A stretch of DNA of 64,000 nt from positions 806,001 through 870,000 of the forward strand of contig JAJNNY010000006.1 of NCBI GenBank assembly GCA_022453515.1. Reading direction: 5' to 3'. This document shows positions 48,234 to 59,691 of this stretch, piece after piece. This DNA is from Astrocystis sublimbata (taxonomy: Eukaryota > Ascomycota > Sordariomycetes > Xylariales > Xylariaceae). Position numbers and translations under genes: made by a program. The stretch's first letter is position 1. Every line of letters begins with the position of its first letter. The notes beneath the pieces are model-generated. The model was not told the DNA's origin. It made no database searches and saw nothing but the letters and a program-made list of their open reading frames with translations.

Positions 48234-49005
48234 GATGAAAGCTGTCGACTAGCTCGCTGTCTCAGCTTCAGGTGTTCAGGAGAAACTGGAGAGTAGAGAT
48301 GTTGCTTGATCACCAAGGGGGAAGAGGGGGGAAAGGGATGGGCGGGAGCTTGGGAGCTTGGGAGCTTGGAAAATATGTCAACTACGTAAGAGCTCGCACG
48401 ACGTTTGGCGGGGGTAGCGCGAGTTCATTGGACCTGTACTAGCGTGGGGAGGAGGGGTTTGCTGGTTTGCTGTGTTGCTGCAATGTCGGATGTCGTCAAG
48501 ACAGTGTGCATCTTATCTTGAAACTGTACAGAACCGTGCCACGGAATCTTAGATACATGTACTTCCTACAGTAGCAGTACTCCTTCGGGGTCCTTCCCCT
48601 TATCTATAGATACTGTTGAGGGCCAACAGAGCTGCCACGTGCTTCGGCTTTGAACCTATCCAAGGTATGCGTAGCATACCTAGGTTTATTTATCCTACCT
48701 AACCTTAGGTTGTCCTGGTTCAACCGATCTATCTATATGCAGAATGTCATTCCCACCATCACCGTGGATTCTTGTAGCTCCCGCGCCTTTGGTGTCAGTT
48801 TTGTTACATACTTCTTTCGAGCGAAACATGATGCAAGCAAGCGAAAGAAGAACGAGGGAACCGGCACTCCGACACAACGTCACACAGTCTGTAGCCATGG
48901 CCAGCGGAACTGCTTGGCGGCAGGTCTGCTATGTGACTATACCTCGCTGATGATCCGCCGATGCACCATCGCGCTCTCTTGATCGGAAGTAAATGATGTA
49001 GTGGC
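48234..49005. other. promoter region of phosphoglucomutase, no gene
   Basis: Includes purine-rich sequence near 48310-48370 and a TAGGTA tract (48677-48712). No coding frame supported. Confidence 0.55.
48344..48367. repeat. (GGGAGCTT)x3 tandem repeat
   Basis: Three perfect 8-bp copies about 110-135 bp upstream of the phosphoglucomutase start codon, in its promoter or leader. Confidence 0.92.
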
Positions 49006-49648
49006 TCAGGACTGGCTGTCGGGGTTGGACTTGTTGCCGAACACGACCTCCTTGTAGTAGCGGGCCTCTTCGATGCTCTCGAGAATGTCCGCCTTGGCCT
49101 GGTGAAGACCCTGCTTCCTGGGCGCGCCCCGATGGATCTCCTTAGGACACCACCGACGGGCTGCCTCCTTGATGGTGCTCACATCCAAGAGCCGGTGGTG
49201 CAGGTGTCGGACGACCGGCTTGTAGGGCTCCTTGCGCAGGAACGCGCGGTCTGCGTGTACGCTGTTGCCAGCCAGCAGCGCAACCTTCCTCTCGGGCACG
49301 TATTTCTTGATGTACGCCAGCAGGTTCTCGGCCACTTGCTCGGGCGTCACCGTCGACGCGATGACAGCCGCCGTCAGCCCCGACTCGGCATGCGTGCGCG
49401 TGCACCATTCGTCCATCTGGTCCATCCGCTCTTTGCTCTGGTGCACCACGGCCCCCCACCCTGCCTCGTCGACGACCTCCAGTGTGCCGGTGGTGATGAT
49501 GCAGAATATCTCAATGATCTCCTCGCGATCTGGGTCCAAGCCCGTCATCTGGTGCGTGCGTCAGCGCTCCGCTCCGGAATCTGTTCATTCGTGGAGCTCG
49601 ATTACTCACCTCGCAGTCAATCCATACCAGGGCATGGTCGCCAGCCAT
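49006..49648 (-). CDS. REX2: oligoribonuclease (REX2), 193 aa core
   Basis: Exon 1 is 49610-49648 and exon 2 is 49006-49548; the 61-nt intron (GTGAGT ... CACCAG) rebuilds the first DEDDh motif, ALVWIDCE-MTGLDP. Other motifs: EIFCIITTGTLEVVDE, ALLAGNSVHADRAFL (second Asp), LHHRLLDVSTIKEAARRWCP (third), HQAKADILESIEEARYYKE (His-x4-Asp). It degrades 2-5-nt RNA to mononucleotides, clearing the end products of RNA decay; in yeast the homologue is mitochondrial. The frame stays open upstream of the ATG for another 81 codons (to 49891), including in-frame ATGs at 49882 and 49795 and a basic, acid-poor stretch; a longer, imported isoform is possible. Core catalytic residues are intact. Confidence 0.95.
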
Positions 49649-51350
49649 TGTTCTTGCACTTAGGGATTTCAGGAGTTGAGTGAACTTGTGCCAGTAGAAA
49701 AGTGGCCGGTAGAAGAGTGGGTCGTTTTTATTTTTCCAGCCGTTGCAGTTCCCCAGCTGTTTACGACAGGCAGTCTGCCTCGGCCCGTATATCATGCTAC
49801 GGTACAGTGGGTGGTAGCGGCGTGTGAGTCTGCCGGCGAGTGCCACAGCGGGGTTGCAGACCCATTCATTCAACAGCTTCATGACTTCCACCTAAGAAGT
49901 AGGTATATAGGTGTATGCATAGCAGATATTTATTATTCGAGCTAAAATCTTCAGAAGTGTCGTCTAAGTACGCAGAGTGCTCGAGTGCTTGCCTCTACCG
50001 GACCCATCTATCCCTGCCTTTAGTCTCAATCAATGGTATATCCCAATGTCCATCCAACGATGTTTCCACTGCTAAAACCCACTCCCCATATTGCCAAGAT
50101 GCACAAGACATACCTAGGCAAGACTATCGTACTTCGCAATGAATCCATACTTTACCCTTCTCATAGGGCTCACATCAAATTTCTTCGCGAAATATGTGAC
50201 AGTCGACAAGGTCGAAGTGAGCTATACATGATTCCAACCAAGTCGGGTTCAATCAACAACTGCAAGATGTACTATGTGTGAATGCAAGCATAATGGGATT
50301 CCATTCATCAAAGCTACCCACAATTCCAATTCCATCGCTATTTGCAATTACTCGAGCTTTGAAAATTGTCTTCGCGAGAAAAGATCTTCAACATGGCAAG
50401 AAGCAGTAGGCCTGGCTGGGGCTTCAGCTCTATTTAGCGTCCAGCTTACGGGCGCCGACTACCAACACCGCGGCACGCGGGGACCTGCTTGCGCAAAGCC
50501 ACTTGGAGCGCCAGTCTAGATTTATGAGAGTTAGGGCCAAAGTACCGTACGTTGTCGCAAAGGAATATTGGTGCAAGTGAGGCAGGTACTTTGTTGCATG
50601 CATGAGGATGCACAGTGTTTCTGGTGGCTGCGATGCATATCATATCTCACAAGGGCTGGAGGGCCAGACTCCAGTGACACTTGAGATGGGCCTAGAACAG
50701 CACAGCATTGTTCTTTTGCGCTAGGTACCAGCTCTGCTGTCTGTCGAAAGGCCATTGTTGCATTGACCAGTTAACTGGAGCGGGACTTGGACGACATGAT
50801 ATCCAACCATGGCTCATACCCACTCAATTCCCGGAGTGAAGCCTTCAAGCATGGATACTGAGGTAATCACATACACGAGATGATCATTCCAGAGTTTGAG
50901 CAGCCCCTCACCATAGATTATTTGGTGACGAATTGAGGTCTCACTCGATGATGTTTCAAAATGACACTCTTTCCGGTAGACTTTGTGTACTTGAGTGACA
51001 AATGGGACTTGAACAGCAATCTTGAGCCTGCTTCTTCTACCACCAACGCCCATGGGGTCGTATGATGTTCAAGCTGTGCCACGAGAAATTCATCAATAAA
51101 GCATTCATGTAAGCATGCAAGTTGGAGGGGATTTTCATATAAATCTTGATCGATTACATGTAGCAAGTATGTATATTTATCATCATATATATACGTCTAA
51201 GTTGAGACATGGATTATGTAGACAGACGCATGCCCCAAGACTATACTGCATGTCCTCCTCCGGAACCTTCTATATAATACCATTAAACCCATAGATGTGC
51301 GCGACCTCTTACTGAAGGAACCGGATATTATGTTTATTTAAACACGATGT
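49649..51350. other. intergenic, no gene seen
   Basis: The first 250 bp may be leader or N-terminal extension of the oligoribonuclease. The rest has no supportable coding frame. A TACCTAGGCAA word occurs near 50111. Confidence 0.5.
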
Positions 51351-52081
51351 CTAAACAAGCTTGTTGTAAGCCGAAGTGATAGGTCCCGAAATGCGACCAG
51401 AAATTTCTTGAGTAGTGGCAACGGTCGTTCCAATGACTACAGTTGAAGGGCCAGAAGTCCCCTTGACGGCAGCGTTGGCGAACTGAGCAACGGGCTTGAC
51501 GAAAGGGTCAATAGTGGCGAGGACCAAGAGAACCTCAGTCTTAACAAGCAGGAGTGTCTCTGTCATTCTATTTAGTACTAGATCAAAAACAAGGAGGCGC
51601 TGGCATGTGGGACACGGCTTACGCTTAGACAGGTTAGCCAGGAGAAGGTTGGCGGTGTACTCGACGTCGGCAGCGATGGCCTTGACGTTTCCGACGAAAC
51701 CTGGGACATTGGCAAGCTCCTGCTCGGCCAAAGGCAGAACGACATCGGTAACGAGAGGAACAACGAATTTGGTGGCGGTTGCAATCTCCGAGGCGATGTT
51801 GTTCAGTGATGACTTAAGGGCTGGGATAGCCGCATCGTTGACGGTAACATCGACAAATTTCTCTGCGAAAAAGATTAGCTTTCAGTATGCACCAGTCATA
51901 GATCTGCCTTTGCAGACATACTGATGATGGCGACTTGAGTGTCAACGTTGGACTTGGAGCTCGAAACAGCGCTGATGGCACTGGTCAGAACCTTGGGCTC
52001 GGGTACGGTGGGTGTCGTAGTCGGAGCACTGAGGACAGAGCCAACCGAGAGGGCGGCCAGAGCGAAGGTGAAGAACTGCAT
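51351..52081 (-). CDS. secreted HsbA-like (hydrophobic surface binding / cell-wall galactomannoprotein) protein, 202 aa
   Basis: Three exons: 51922-52081, 51623-51862, 51351-51559 (609 nt, 202 aa). Introns are GTATGT...CGCAG (59 nt) and GTAAGC...GACAG (63 nt, with a TACTAAA branch). Signal peptide MQFFTFALAALSVGSVLSAP. The mature protein is a helix-rich, Ala/Val/Thr-rich domain (KSSLNNIASEIATATKFVVP, AEQELANVPGFVGNVKAIA, TLLLVKTEVLLVLATIDPFV) typical of the HsbA family, with no cysteines in the mature part. HsbA of Aspergillus adsorbs to hydrophobic surfaces and recruits cutinase; related proteins are cell-wall antigens. Extracellular or wall-bound. It is probably expressed under surface-growth conditions, which is inference. 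An alternative upstream ATG (52102) adds seven residues and weakens the signal peptide. Confidence 0.85.
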
Positions 52082-54577
52082 TTTGAAGGGAGGTCTGTGC
52101 AATTGAACAAGCCGTGGCTGTCTCGTCGAAAGAGCGTGTTGGTTTGGTAGAGAGTTGATGGGTGAAGTGTGCTGGTGATGATGCTGATGGGGGAGGAAAC
52201 TTATGCTGGATCAAGGCGACAACCTTCTCTATTATAAACCCATTTCGTGAGTCGAGGACGATGGCATCTCTACCCTAGGTAGATCATGTCTCCATCTAGA
52301 GACTTCTGCGTTCTCCATGGGGGCGTCCAATGTTTGGCGTTTACTGCGCACAACGCCGACCCGAGCTATTGGATTCTAGGCTAGCAGAACATGTGAAGCC
52401 GCGAGTGCGAAGGTTGACGATGTGTCATTCGAGTTATACGTGGCTTGAATCTCGTCATCTAGCTCGACCTTCAACCGCAATGTGCTCACTGCAGACAGAG
52501 TACAGTACGCAGTAGCCCTTGACAAATCCTTAATTCACAGGAGTATGGCCGAAGCTGCGACCAATCTGGAATGCGCCATGAGGCCTAACAGATGTCGAGG
52601 CGAAGCCACGGCTGAGAATGAGGCGGTATTTCCCGGCCGCAATGCAGGTGGTGTTAGGCGCCCAGCCATGGGATGGCACTAGGTCTGGACTATGATCCTT
52701 TCTGAAAACCACACAGCTGGTAATAAGCCATTGCGCCAAGACTAATCGAATAAGAGTTAGTGGCTATGACGATGCAGTGGTACTGATTGATAATTGTTGG
52801 CCTACACACAGATCAGGTTGTGTGTCTCCCGAGAGTCTCATGCTGTATGCTAATCACTCAACGTGGTTGCTCATAAATGAACTGGCCGGGCAAGAAGTCG
52901 CCGGTGAACGCGAGCAATAGGTCATGAATCCGTTTCATTTAAATATACACGGCGAAGGAGTAGTTGAGTTTGTGCATCATGCCAAGTTCTGTCAGATCCA
53001 CGAGTAACTGTTGAGGTGGACACTGGGGGTAACGGATCTTGCCGCCACAACTAGCTGTAGATCACAAAATCGTGGCTGCATGGGACAATCTAGACTTTTC
53101 CTTATGTGACATCGACACAGCTCCTAGCGCCGTTGACCTGGATTCACCAGCCGCTAAACAGTCAACCAAGCACAGCAAGACATTATTGTGTGAGATTTCA
53201 TGAGCACGAAGGCTAATTTGACATTAAGGCGGCGAAATTTCTGTCTACGATGATACCTACTAGGTACTTACCGTACCGGGAAATGCGCGAGGCAGGCAAC
53301 ACTTCTTTTAGTTAAGAACGCATTGCCTGGTCTCTTTGGGCTTGGCACTGACTGCGATTGTTGCCGCCGGCCGCGATGCACCGTCAAGGTACCCTCATAG
53401 AAGTTGAAGAAGCTAGAACACTAGCTGCAATTGCACGCATGACACAAAAGTCCCATAGAATATCGTCAAAGCTGGGATTGAATAATGTGAGCGAGCTTAA
53501 CTAGGTTCGTTGGTACTTGCCACCCACCGAACCTATGTAGCTTCATTATATACCACTACTCGAATCCGATGAACTCGAATACCGCTAGCGTATAATCAGG
53601 ACTGTGTGAGTAGTAAGCTTGCTATCAAGTGCACGTTCAGGCTCAATGGGCATTGACAGGTACGCCACTAATGTTGACATGCAACGATAGTCCAGTCGAC
53701 TGAACAGATCGGCGATGCCTTTTTCGTTGTCCCGCGATTGAAGTGTCTAAAGGAGTGCCATCTTGGGCACTCCGCCCAGATATATTAGGACAGGAACGGC
53801 AAAGATGATCTACCATTTGCCCACAAGCTGGCAATATGAATGTATACTCATATCAATGGATAAACAGATCTATTGTTGAAGCTTGTCTACCAAGCTCCGT
53901 CCCATTCACATTTTGAAAACTTCAAATGCGAAGCTTATGTCAGATTGTGATTGAGGCGCTTGGAACCATTATCGATGCCGTGCTCAGATTGATGCTCCTA
54001 GTCGGTTCCCTAGTCGGGACCTACTTCAAGACAGTCTCTAAAGTATAATAATCCTTAGAAGGATACTATGGCTACGAATCCCTCTAGGTCGGATTTGAAC
54101 CCCATACTTAACCATGAGGGTCACATTCAGTACAATCAGGACTCATAGCGGATAGTTCCCTTTCTCAAAACTCTGTAGTTACCCATATGTTTCGCCTTTG
54201 GACCTGAACGGCTAGCTGCCTTTGATGAGGTCAAGCTTACAATGTCTCTCACTTCACCCAAACTCAGCGCTGAGTCTAAAACCGATCGTCGATGATCAAA
54301 TAGCGGCATCGCTTCGTAAGATCCCCCGGTCAGCTACTCTGTAGCGAGCGTGGTAGTGTTGGCTCTAACAAGCTTTGAAATGCATGTTCATCATCTATTA
54401 ACAACGAAAGCGCTTAGCAAGAGAAGAGATTTGTAGTGGCTTCACGAAGATTGAATGGGCAGGTTGGTTAACATAATGACAATGATTCATGTATCATGAC
54501 TGTGAATGCCATTTAACCTACTCCAAGGTGACCATATTAGACTAGGTGACAACACCAATGTTTCTCGTTATGTCTGC
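52082..54577. other. gene-free stretch
   Basis: About 2.5 kb with no frame above about 70 codons that looks like a protein. A tRNA-B-box-like word (minus strand, near 54085-54100) does not fold as a tRNA. TAGGTA-type words near 52272 and 53262. Confidence 0.55.
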
Positions 54578-56003
54578 TTAAAAACCAAGTCTCCGAAGTA
54601 GGTGTACAAGTTGTTGCTCGTTCTTTTCCTTACACTTGATGATCACTTCCTCGGACTGTAGTCGGAGGATGTCAGAGTTACTGACACGCCAAGGTAAGAT
54701 GGTGCGCAGGATAGAGTCGACGTCTGCTACTTTGTCGATTCCAACTATCGTTCGAGGTCGTTTGATATCTAAGGCCTCTAATTCATCTTCCCAATCTTTC
54801 GCCACCTCCCAATCTATTCCATTCTCAGCTGGAGTCGGTAGGAGAGAAGGAAAGCCATGGAGCTTAGCATGTCTGAGAACCGCATCCTCGGAGGCTTCGT
54901 CATCAGACCACCCTCTAAACTGACCGCCTACTCCATCGAAAGACCGAAGAAACTCGTAAGAAGGATGCATGATGCATGCAAAATCAAAATCAACCAATGC
55001 AGTGATACGATAAGTTGCGGGATCGAAGAGCAAATTATTGGTGGCTGCATCAGAAATTCGTTAGATTCTAAGTAATGCCTGGCCATGAGTTAGGAGGGGA
55101 AGCTTACTAAAATCTGCATGCACAATAGCCTTCCCGCACACTTCCGCAAGCGAGTCAAACTGAGTCGCTAGACCGTGCTTCACGAAGTTCTCCAAGCGGT
55201 TTCTAATACCGTTGGCATGCCATCCTTGTATGTAAGGGTTGGCATCTGCCCTTTGGAGCGCTACTTGTAGTCGACCTTTGAAGGAAGCCTCGTATGTTGG
55301 CCAGGGACCGGCACCGACACTGGTCATGGCTGCACTTACCACTCGGCTGTCCTCGTCAAACATCACGCCACCATAGCCTGTTATAGAGTCTGGAAGCTGG
55401 TAGCTTTGTAGCGAACCAAGCAACTCCGCCATTTGCGAAAGAATGGTTTGCTTTTGCTGACGCGTCATTGCCCCAAATGCCTCATCCACATGCTTGCCAG
55501 GCATGAGTTCTTGAAGAATCCAACCCTGTGAGACGGAAGCACTTCCCCACGCGTAGACGCGAGGAACAACAGGTGGCTTGAAGGAGCCGAGGGCATTAGC
55601 TGCAAGACGCATCATTGCAACTTCGTTTTCTACCCTCGTTTGGCGACTCAACCCCTCCGCGTCAAGATTGGTGAGGCGCATTATCACTTCCTTCGTCCCA
55701 TCCGGAATCGGAACGCATCCCGATTGAAGTATGTTGAGTTTAGCAACATTGTTGGTGCTGACAGGCGAAGGCAGTGTAACTTGATAAACGAAGTTGTTGT
55801 ATTTGAATGGACACTCTGGATCATATTGAATGGGGATAATCTGAGGATTCACCTGATGTACTCTTTTAATTAGTAATAGCCACGTTGAGATCTGTAGACT
55901 ATTCCAAGGACCAAGGTGAACTTACCTGAGTGCCAAACTGTGCTTCAAGCACCTCCTGGACGAGTTCTAGCCGGGCCCGGAAGTTGGAATGGTTGTGCGT
56001 CAT
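54578..56003 (-). CDS. aminoglycoside-phosphotransferase-like (APH) kinase, 429 aa
   Basis: Exons 55926-56003, 55108-55852 and 54578-55044 total exactly 430 codons. Introns are 73 nt (GTAAGT ... CATCAG) and 63 nt (GTAAGC ... TGCAG); the second rebuilds VHADF-TTNNLLFD, the catalytic HxDxxxxN loop. The N-lobe carries EVIMRLTNLDAEGLSRQTRV, with the APH hinge at WILQELMPGKHVDEAFG. The metal-binding DxD equivalent is ITALVDFDFACIMHPSYEFL. Family: small-molecule kinases of the choline-kinase/fructosamine-kinase fold, numerous in filamentous fungi and mostly of unknown substrate. Cytosolic. The motifs look complete, so it could be active; antibiotic resistance should not be assumed. It stands 1.1 kb from an SDR gene. 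Confidence 0.9.
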
Positions 56004-57166
56004 TGTTTGGTAATGATTGAAAAGCGAACGATGTTGAGACTGTCGCCTATTGAAATGGTCCCAGTCCTGGGATAGAGCTGCATATTAATATTCGGGATTG
56101 ATACATGAGTCACGATCTGCTAATGTCTGAAATGCGAGCTACTGTACTGCCCTATAACGTACCGGGATATATTAGTGCGAAAAATAACAGGAACGCTTAT
56201 ACACGGTTCCGTTCTATTCTGCTATAGATATTACATGATTATCTATTATAATCCCGTTTTTCATACTATATCTTCCTTAGGTGCTTGATAATACCTTCGT
56301 GAAAAAGTTCATATTTTTAGACTGCGCGCGAAGGTACTTGGCGTGCTCGGGGGCGAGGGGACTAAGTCTACATTTGGTTAGAGATTAAAACTCGAGGCCA
56401 GAGCAGGGCAATAGACACTTGAGACACTGTACCTGGCCAGCTCAGTAAACATCAACCAGATGACAGTCTTCCAAACGATGTATATTTGTTATAATGGTTT
56501 CATCTTTGTCGAGACATCTGGCGCGAGACGCTTGCCCTTTCCTGATGTATATCTGTTATAAATGTAATGAAATAAACCATTACCGCATTATCATGGTCAT
56601 TCTGACACAATTCTGTCAGTATTGAATTTGAAGTATGGGCTACAGCTTCACAGCGCTAATCGGCTCACCCTATCATTTGTTGGTTGCCAACCACAACTTG
56701 CAGTCTGCAAGTGATGCTCATACGCAGCCAACATGAAATGTCTGCATTTCCAGGATTTGTAATTGTACCATATATGGTACCAACATGAGTTTCGCGAGAG
56801 TCTACCAACGCCCGTTCATTGACGGCTATGATATGGTATCGCCGCCGAATTTCTGGGCCGTGCATCGCCAACTTGCCAAGCACCTCCTATTGCATACTCC
56901 TCAAGCGACTTCGCGAACAATGTCGAGTGTACCAGCATCTCGAAGTCTATTCATAACAATCCTTAGCATCTCATGTATTAAATTCGACAAATGAAAAGGT
57001 ATACATTGGCTCCGTGCCCGTTTCAGTGCAAAGACAAAGGCGCCTCCTTGCTCCCTTAAGAGCACCCCGCTTTCTTTTAATTCTGCTCCCTCTAAAGTTG
57101 TCTTCTGCTACCACCTCGTACATTTTGTTCTACTTGAGATTCTTATGTTCTAAAAGATTTCCCAAC
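56004..57166. other. intergenic between divergent APH and SDR genes
   Basis: A shared divergent promoter region for the leftward kinase and the rightward SDR. AT-rich (56.1-56.3 and 56.5-56.65 kb). No gene supported. Confidence 0.5.
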
Positions 57167-58340
57167 ATGTCAGTTCTCAAAACTGTCCTGATTACCGGTT
57201 GCAGCGATGGCGGCATAGGGTCTGCCTTGGCCATCGTCTTCCAACAGGCTGGCTATCATGTGTTTGCTACAGCTCGTGATCCCTCCAAAATGGGCGCCCT
57301 CCAGACATTGCCAAACATCACATTTTTGACGCTCGATGTTGTCAAGCCTGGAGACATCCAAGCTGCTGTGGGAGCAGTGGCTAAATATACAGGCGAGGGG
57401 ACGTTAGACTGCTTAATCAATAACGCAGGTCGTAATCACTTCATGCCAATACTTGACGAAAATTTGGATGCGGTTAGAGCTCTTTTTGAGATCAACTTCA
57501 TCGGTACAGTGATATCCAAGTCCCCAACTCGCCACGTGAGTTATGTCAAACTGACAAGTTGTAGCCCCGCTTGCTCTTACGAAAGCGTTTGCCCCAATGC
57601 TTATCAAGGCCGAAGGCATGGCGGTATATCTTACATCCACTTCTGGCTATCTCAATATCCCATTTATGGGTAAGCATCCCAAGCATCAGTTCGTCGCGTT
57701 TCAAGTCTCATCATCGAGTTCGAAGGAACATACGCGGCTTCAAAAAGATCTACCGAGATCGTAGCGGAAACTTTACGACCCGAACTTGCGCCATTTGGCG
57801 TCGGTGTCCTCGAGGTTGTCACGGGCGCAGTCAGATCCCAAGGTCAAACTTACTTCGGTGACTTCGAGCTTCCTCCGAATTCGGTGAGTATACTTCAGTT
57901 CCTATAAGCGCTTTCATCCCACCGGATCGAGAACTTCAAACGACTGACAATTTTACAGTAAGTGAACCCGATAATTAATGTTGGCTTTATGTTACCTACA
58001 AGTCGTAAGAATGGGATTGGTCTTTAATGACGGGGCTACAGGCTGTACAAGAGCATCGAGCCTATTATCGCAAGTAGGGCCCAAGGCAATGATATGTTGC
58101 CCCGAATGGATACCTTAGAATATGCAAATGAGGTGTGCAAGGAAACCTTGAAACGGACATCGGGTCGGATCTGGCAAGGGGGTTTCGCCGACATGGTCAA
58201 GCAAAATACTACTGCACCAAATGTACCACAAGACGTCATGGTGAGTTTGAGGTGACAATCTCACATTGACCTCGTTAGCTAACATTACACAGGATGCGAA
58301 CGCTGTTCTAGGAACCGGGCTTGACGCCATAGGCAAGTGA
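57167..58340 (+). CDS. short-chain dehydrogenase (AYR1-like), with an unresolved frame break
   Basis: Exons 57167-57503, 57565-57669 and 57726-57883 join in frame: TVLITGCSDGGIGSALAIVF (TGxxxGxG cofactor loop), LDCLINNAGRNHF (NNAG), AVYLTSTSGYLNIPFMG-TYAASKRSTEI (catalytic Ser, YxxxK), then ELAPFGVGVLEVVTGAVRS. The continuation (58042-58240: LYKSIEPIIASRAQGNDML; 58293-58340: DANAVLGTGLDAIGK) is clearly the same protein, but canonical splicing over 57884-58041 leaves a one-base frame mismatch. So either a small indel has inactivated the end, an unusual splice is used, or the assembly has an error. The order of motifs matches NADPH-dependent 1-acyl-dihydroxyacetone-phosphate-reductase-like SDRs (about 280 aa). 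The catalytic part is before the break. Confidence 0.75.
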
Positions 58341-58626
58341 ATGATCCAATTTTTGCGGGCGGTTTTAGATGGTATCTCGCAGCGTAATCATGCTGAAACG
58401 ATAATATGAACCAACTTTGTCATAGACAGAGAAAGAGCTGGTATAGTGGTGCCTGGGATTGAAATAAATGCTGTCGACAATTGCGCTAAAATGAATAATT
58501 ATCTGCCACAAGTCATCGCCCACTTGAAAATTCTCTCGTCTTGATCTGTTTTTTGCGTATTATCGCCAGCCCCCTTCAAGCATTTGAAAGTAAGACAGAA
58601 AAACGCAAATCAAGCCAAGAGGTAGT

Positions 58627-59313
58627 GTGGTGTTGCTAACTGGAAGGAAATCCCTACCAAATACTAGAAAACTTCCTCTAACGAAGCTGGATGATCTCAT
58701 GAAGCCGATGCTGGAAGGTCTCAACGCCATAGGTCTTGACTACCAGTACAGCTCCGCGCAGTACCCAACGTTCTTGGCAACCTTCGAGGCACAGCAAGAA
58801 GGCGCGTCTTGGAACGTATCTGATCAAAACGTTGGGAGCCGACTGACCCTAAGAGACCTAGCGACGCAGCATACGGAGGAACTTGCCGATGCTTTGCGAT
58901 ATTTATCATCACAGACTTTGGTCGCAGGGGTGGGCTACAATTTGACCCGTGGCAACGTATCCCCTGAGTCCGTGTCAGTCAACCCCTACATTCGCAGTGA
59001 CTTGTTCAGTTTGACCGTGGGAACCCCTATCAACTACAACAATTGGGCCCTCACAAAGGAAGCTCAACATCGGCTCACAAATGATTTACTAGCATCATTG
59101 GAGCATCTGACGCCGAAAGGGGCTGCATACTTGAACGAAGCGGACCTACAATGACCGGGCTTCCAAGGTACAATCTATGGCAACAATTACGGGAAACTCC
59201 GGATAATCAAGAATAAGTATGATCCGCTGCAGATATTCTACGCAAAGACCGTAGTAGGCAGTGGCGAGTGGGCCGAGGATAGTAGCGGTCGTCTTTGCAA
59301 GGTCGACTTATGA
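58627..59313 (+). pseudogene. C-terminal half of a BBE-like FAD oxidase, with a premature stop
   Basis: About 225 codons equal to the second half of a BBE oxidase: MKPMLEGLNAIGLDYQYSSA, YPTFLATFEAQQ, a central SRLTLRD, and FSLTVGTPINYNNWAL. The frame meets TGA at 59152-59154 inside the conserved NEADLQxPGFQ, and continues after it with YGNNYGKLRIIKNKYDP and GRLCKVDL. Thus the gene has lost its whole FAD-binding half and carries a nonsense change, probably from CGA or CAA/CAG-type codons. Not functional. Sequence style differs from the next FAD oxidase on the minus strand, so it is not a simple tandem copy. It lies 290 bp after the SDR, which suggests the two may once have belonged together (inference). 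Confidence 0.85.
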
Positions 59314-59691
59314 TCTAGTTAATGCTGCCCCGATACTTTGACTCTGTCCACCAAAGACAGCAAGATGATTCACTCAAATCCAGCCATCCCCTTTAAAGTG
59401 CAGAGATTGACAGGCCAGCCTTACATGCAAGCTCCAGGTGTCATCTTATTGTAGCAACTAGCAACTCAATTGTATGTGAACTCACAAGTGCAGAGCCGAA
59501 AGGAGGGCTTGCTTAGGTAGGTTGTTACCTTTCAAAAATTATTCATCTCGTAACAGGGTGAGCGGAGAACTCGAACTAGTAGGGATCTAAAGATAAAAAA
59601 GGCCCGACCGGCAGAGTTGAAATTTCCTATCATTAGCTCTCATAATAGTTGTCCCCTAAAGACTTAGAAGCATCAAAGCGAGCCATATCCA
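59314..59691. other. intergenic between convergent BBE fragment and FAD oxidase
   Basis: Short shared 3' region; a GGTAGG word near 59515. No gene. Confidence 0.5.

Noticed and set aside
53643..53834. 63-codon minus-strand frame with an ankyrin-like 'DGTPLDTSIAG' phrase
   Set aside because: Only one short phrase matches and the rest shows no helix pattern or neighbouring repeats; probably chance.
54060..54120. tRNA-like B-box (GGTTCAAATCC on the minus strand) with an A-box-like TGGTTAAGTATGG next to it
   Set aside because: The T-stem bases do not pair (only two of five), and no D-arm, anticodon arm or acceptor stem of proper spacing is present. At best a tRNA-derived relic.
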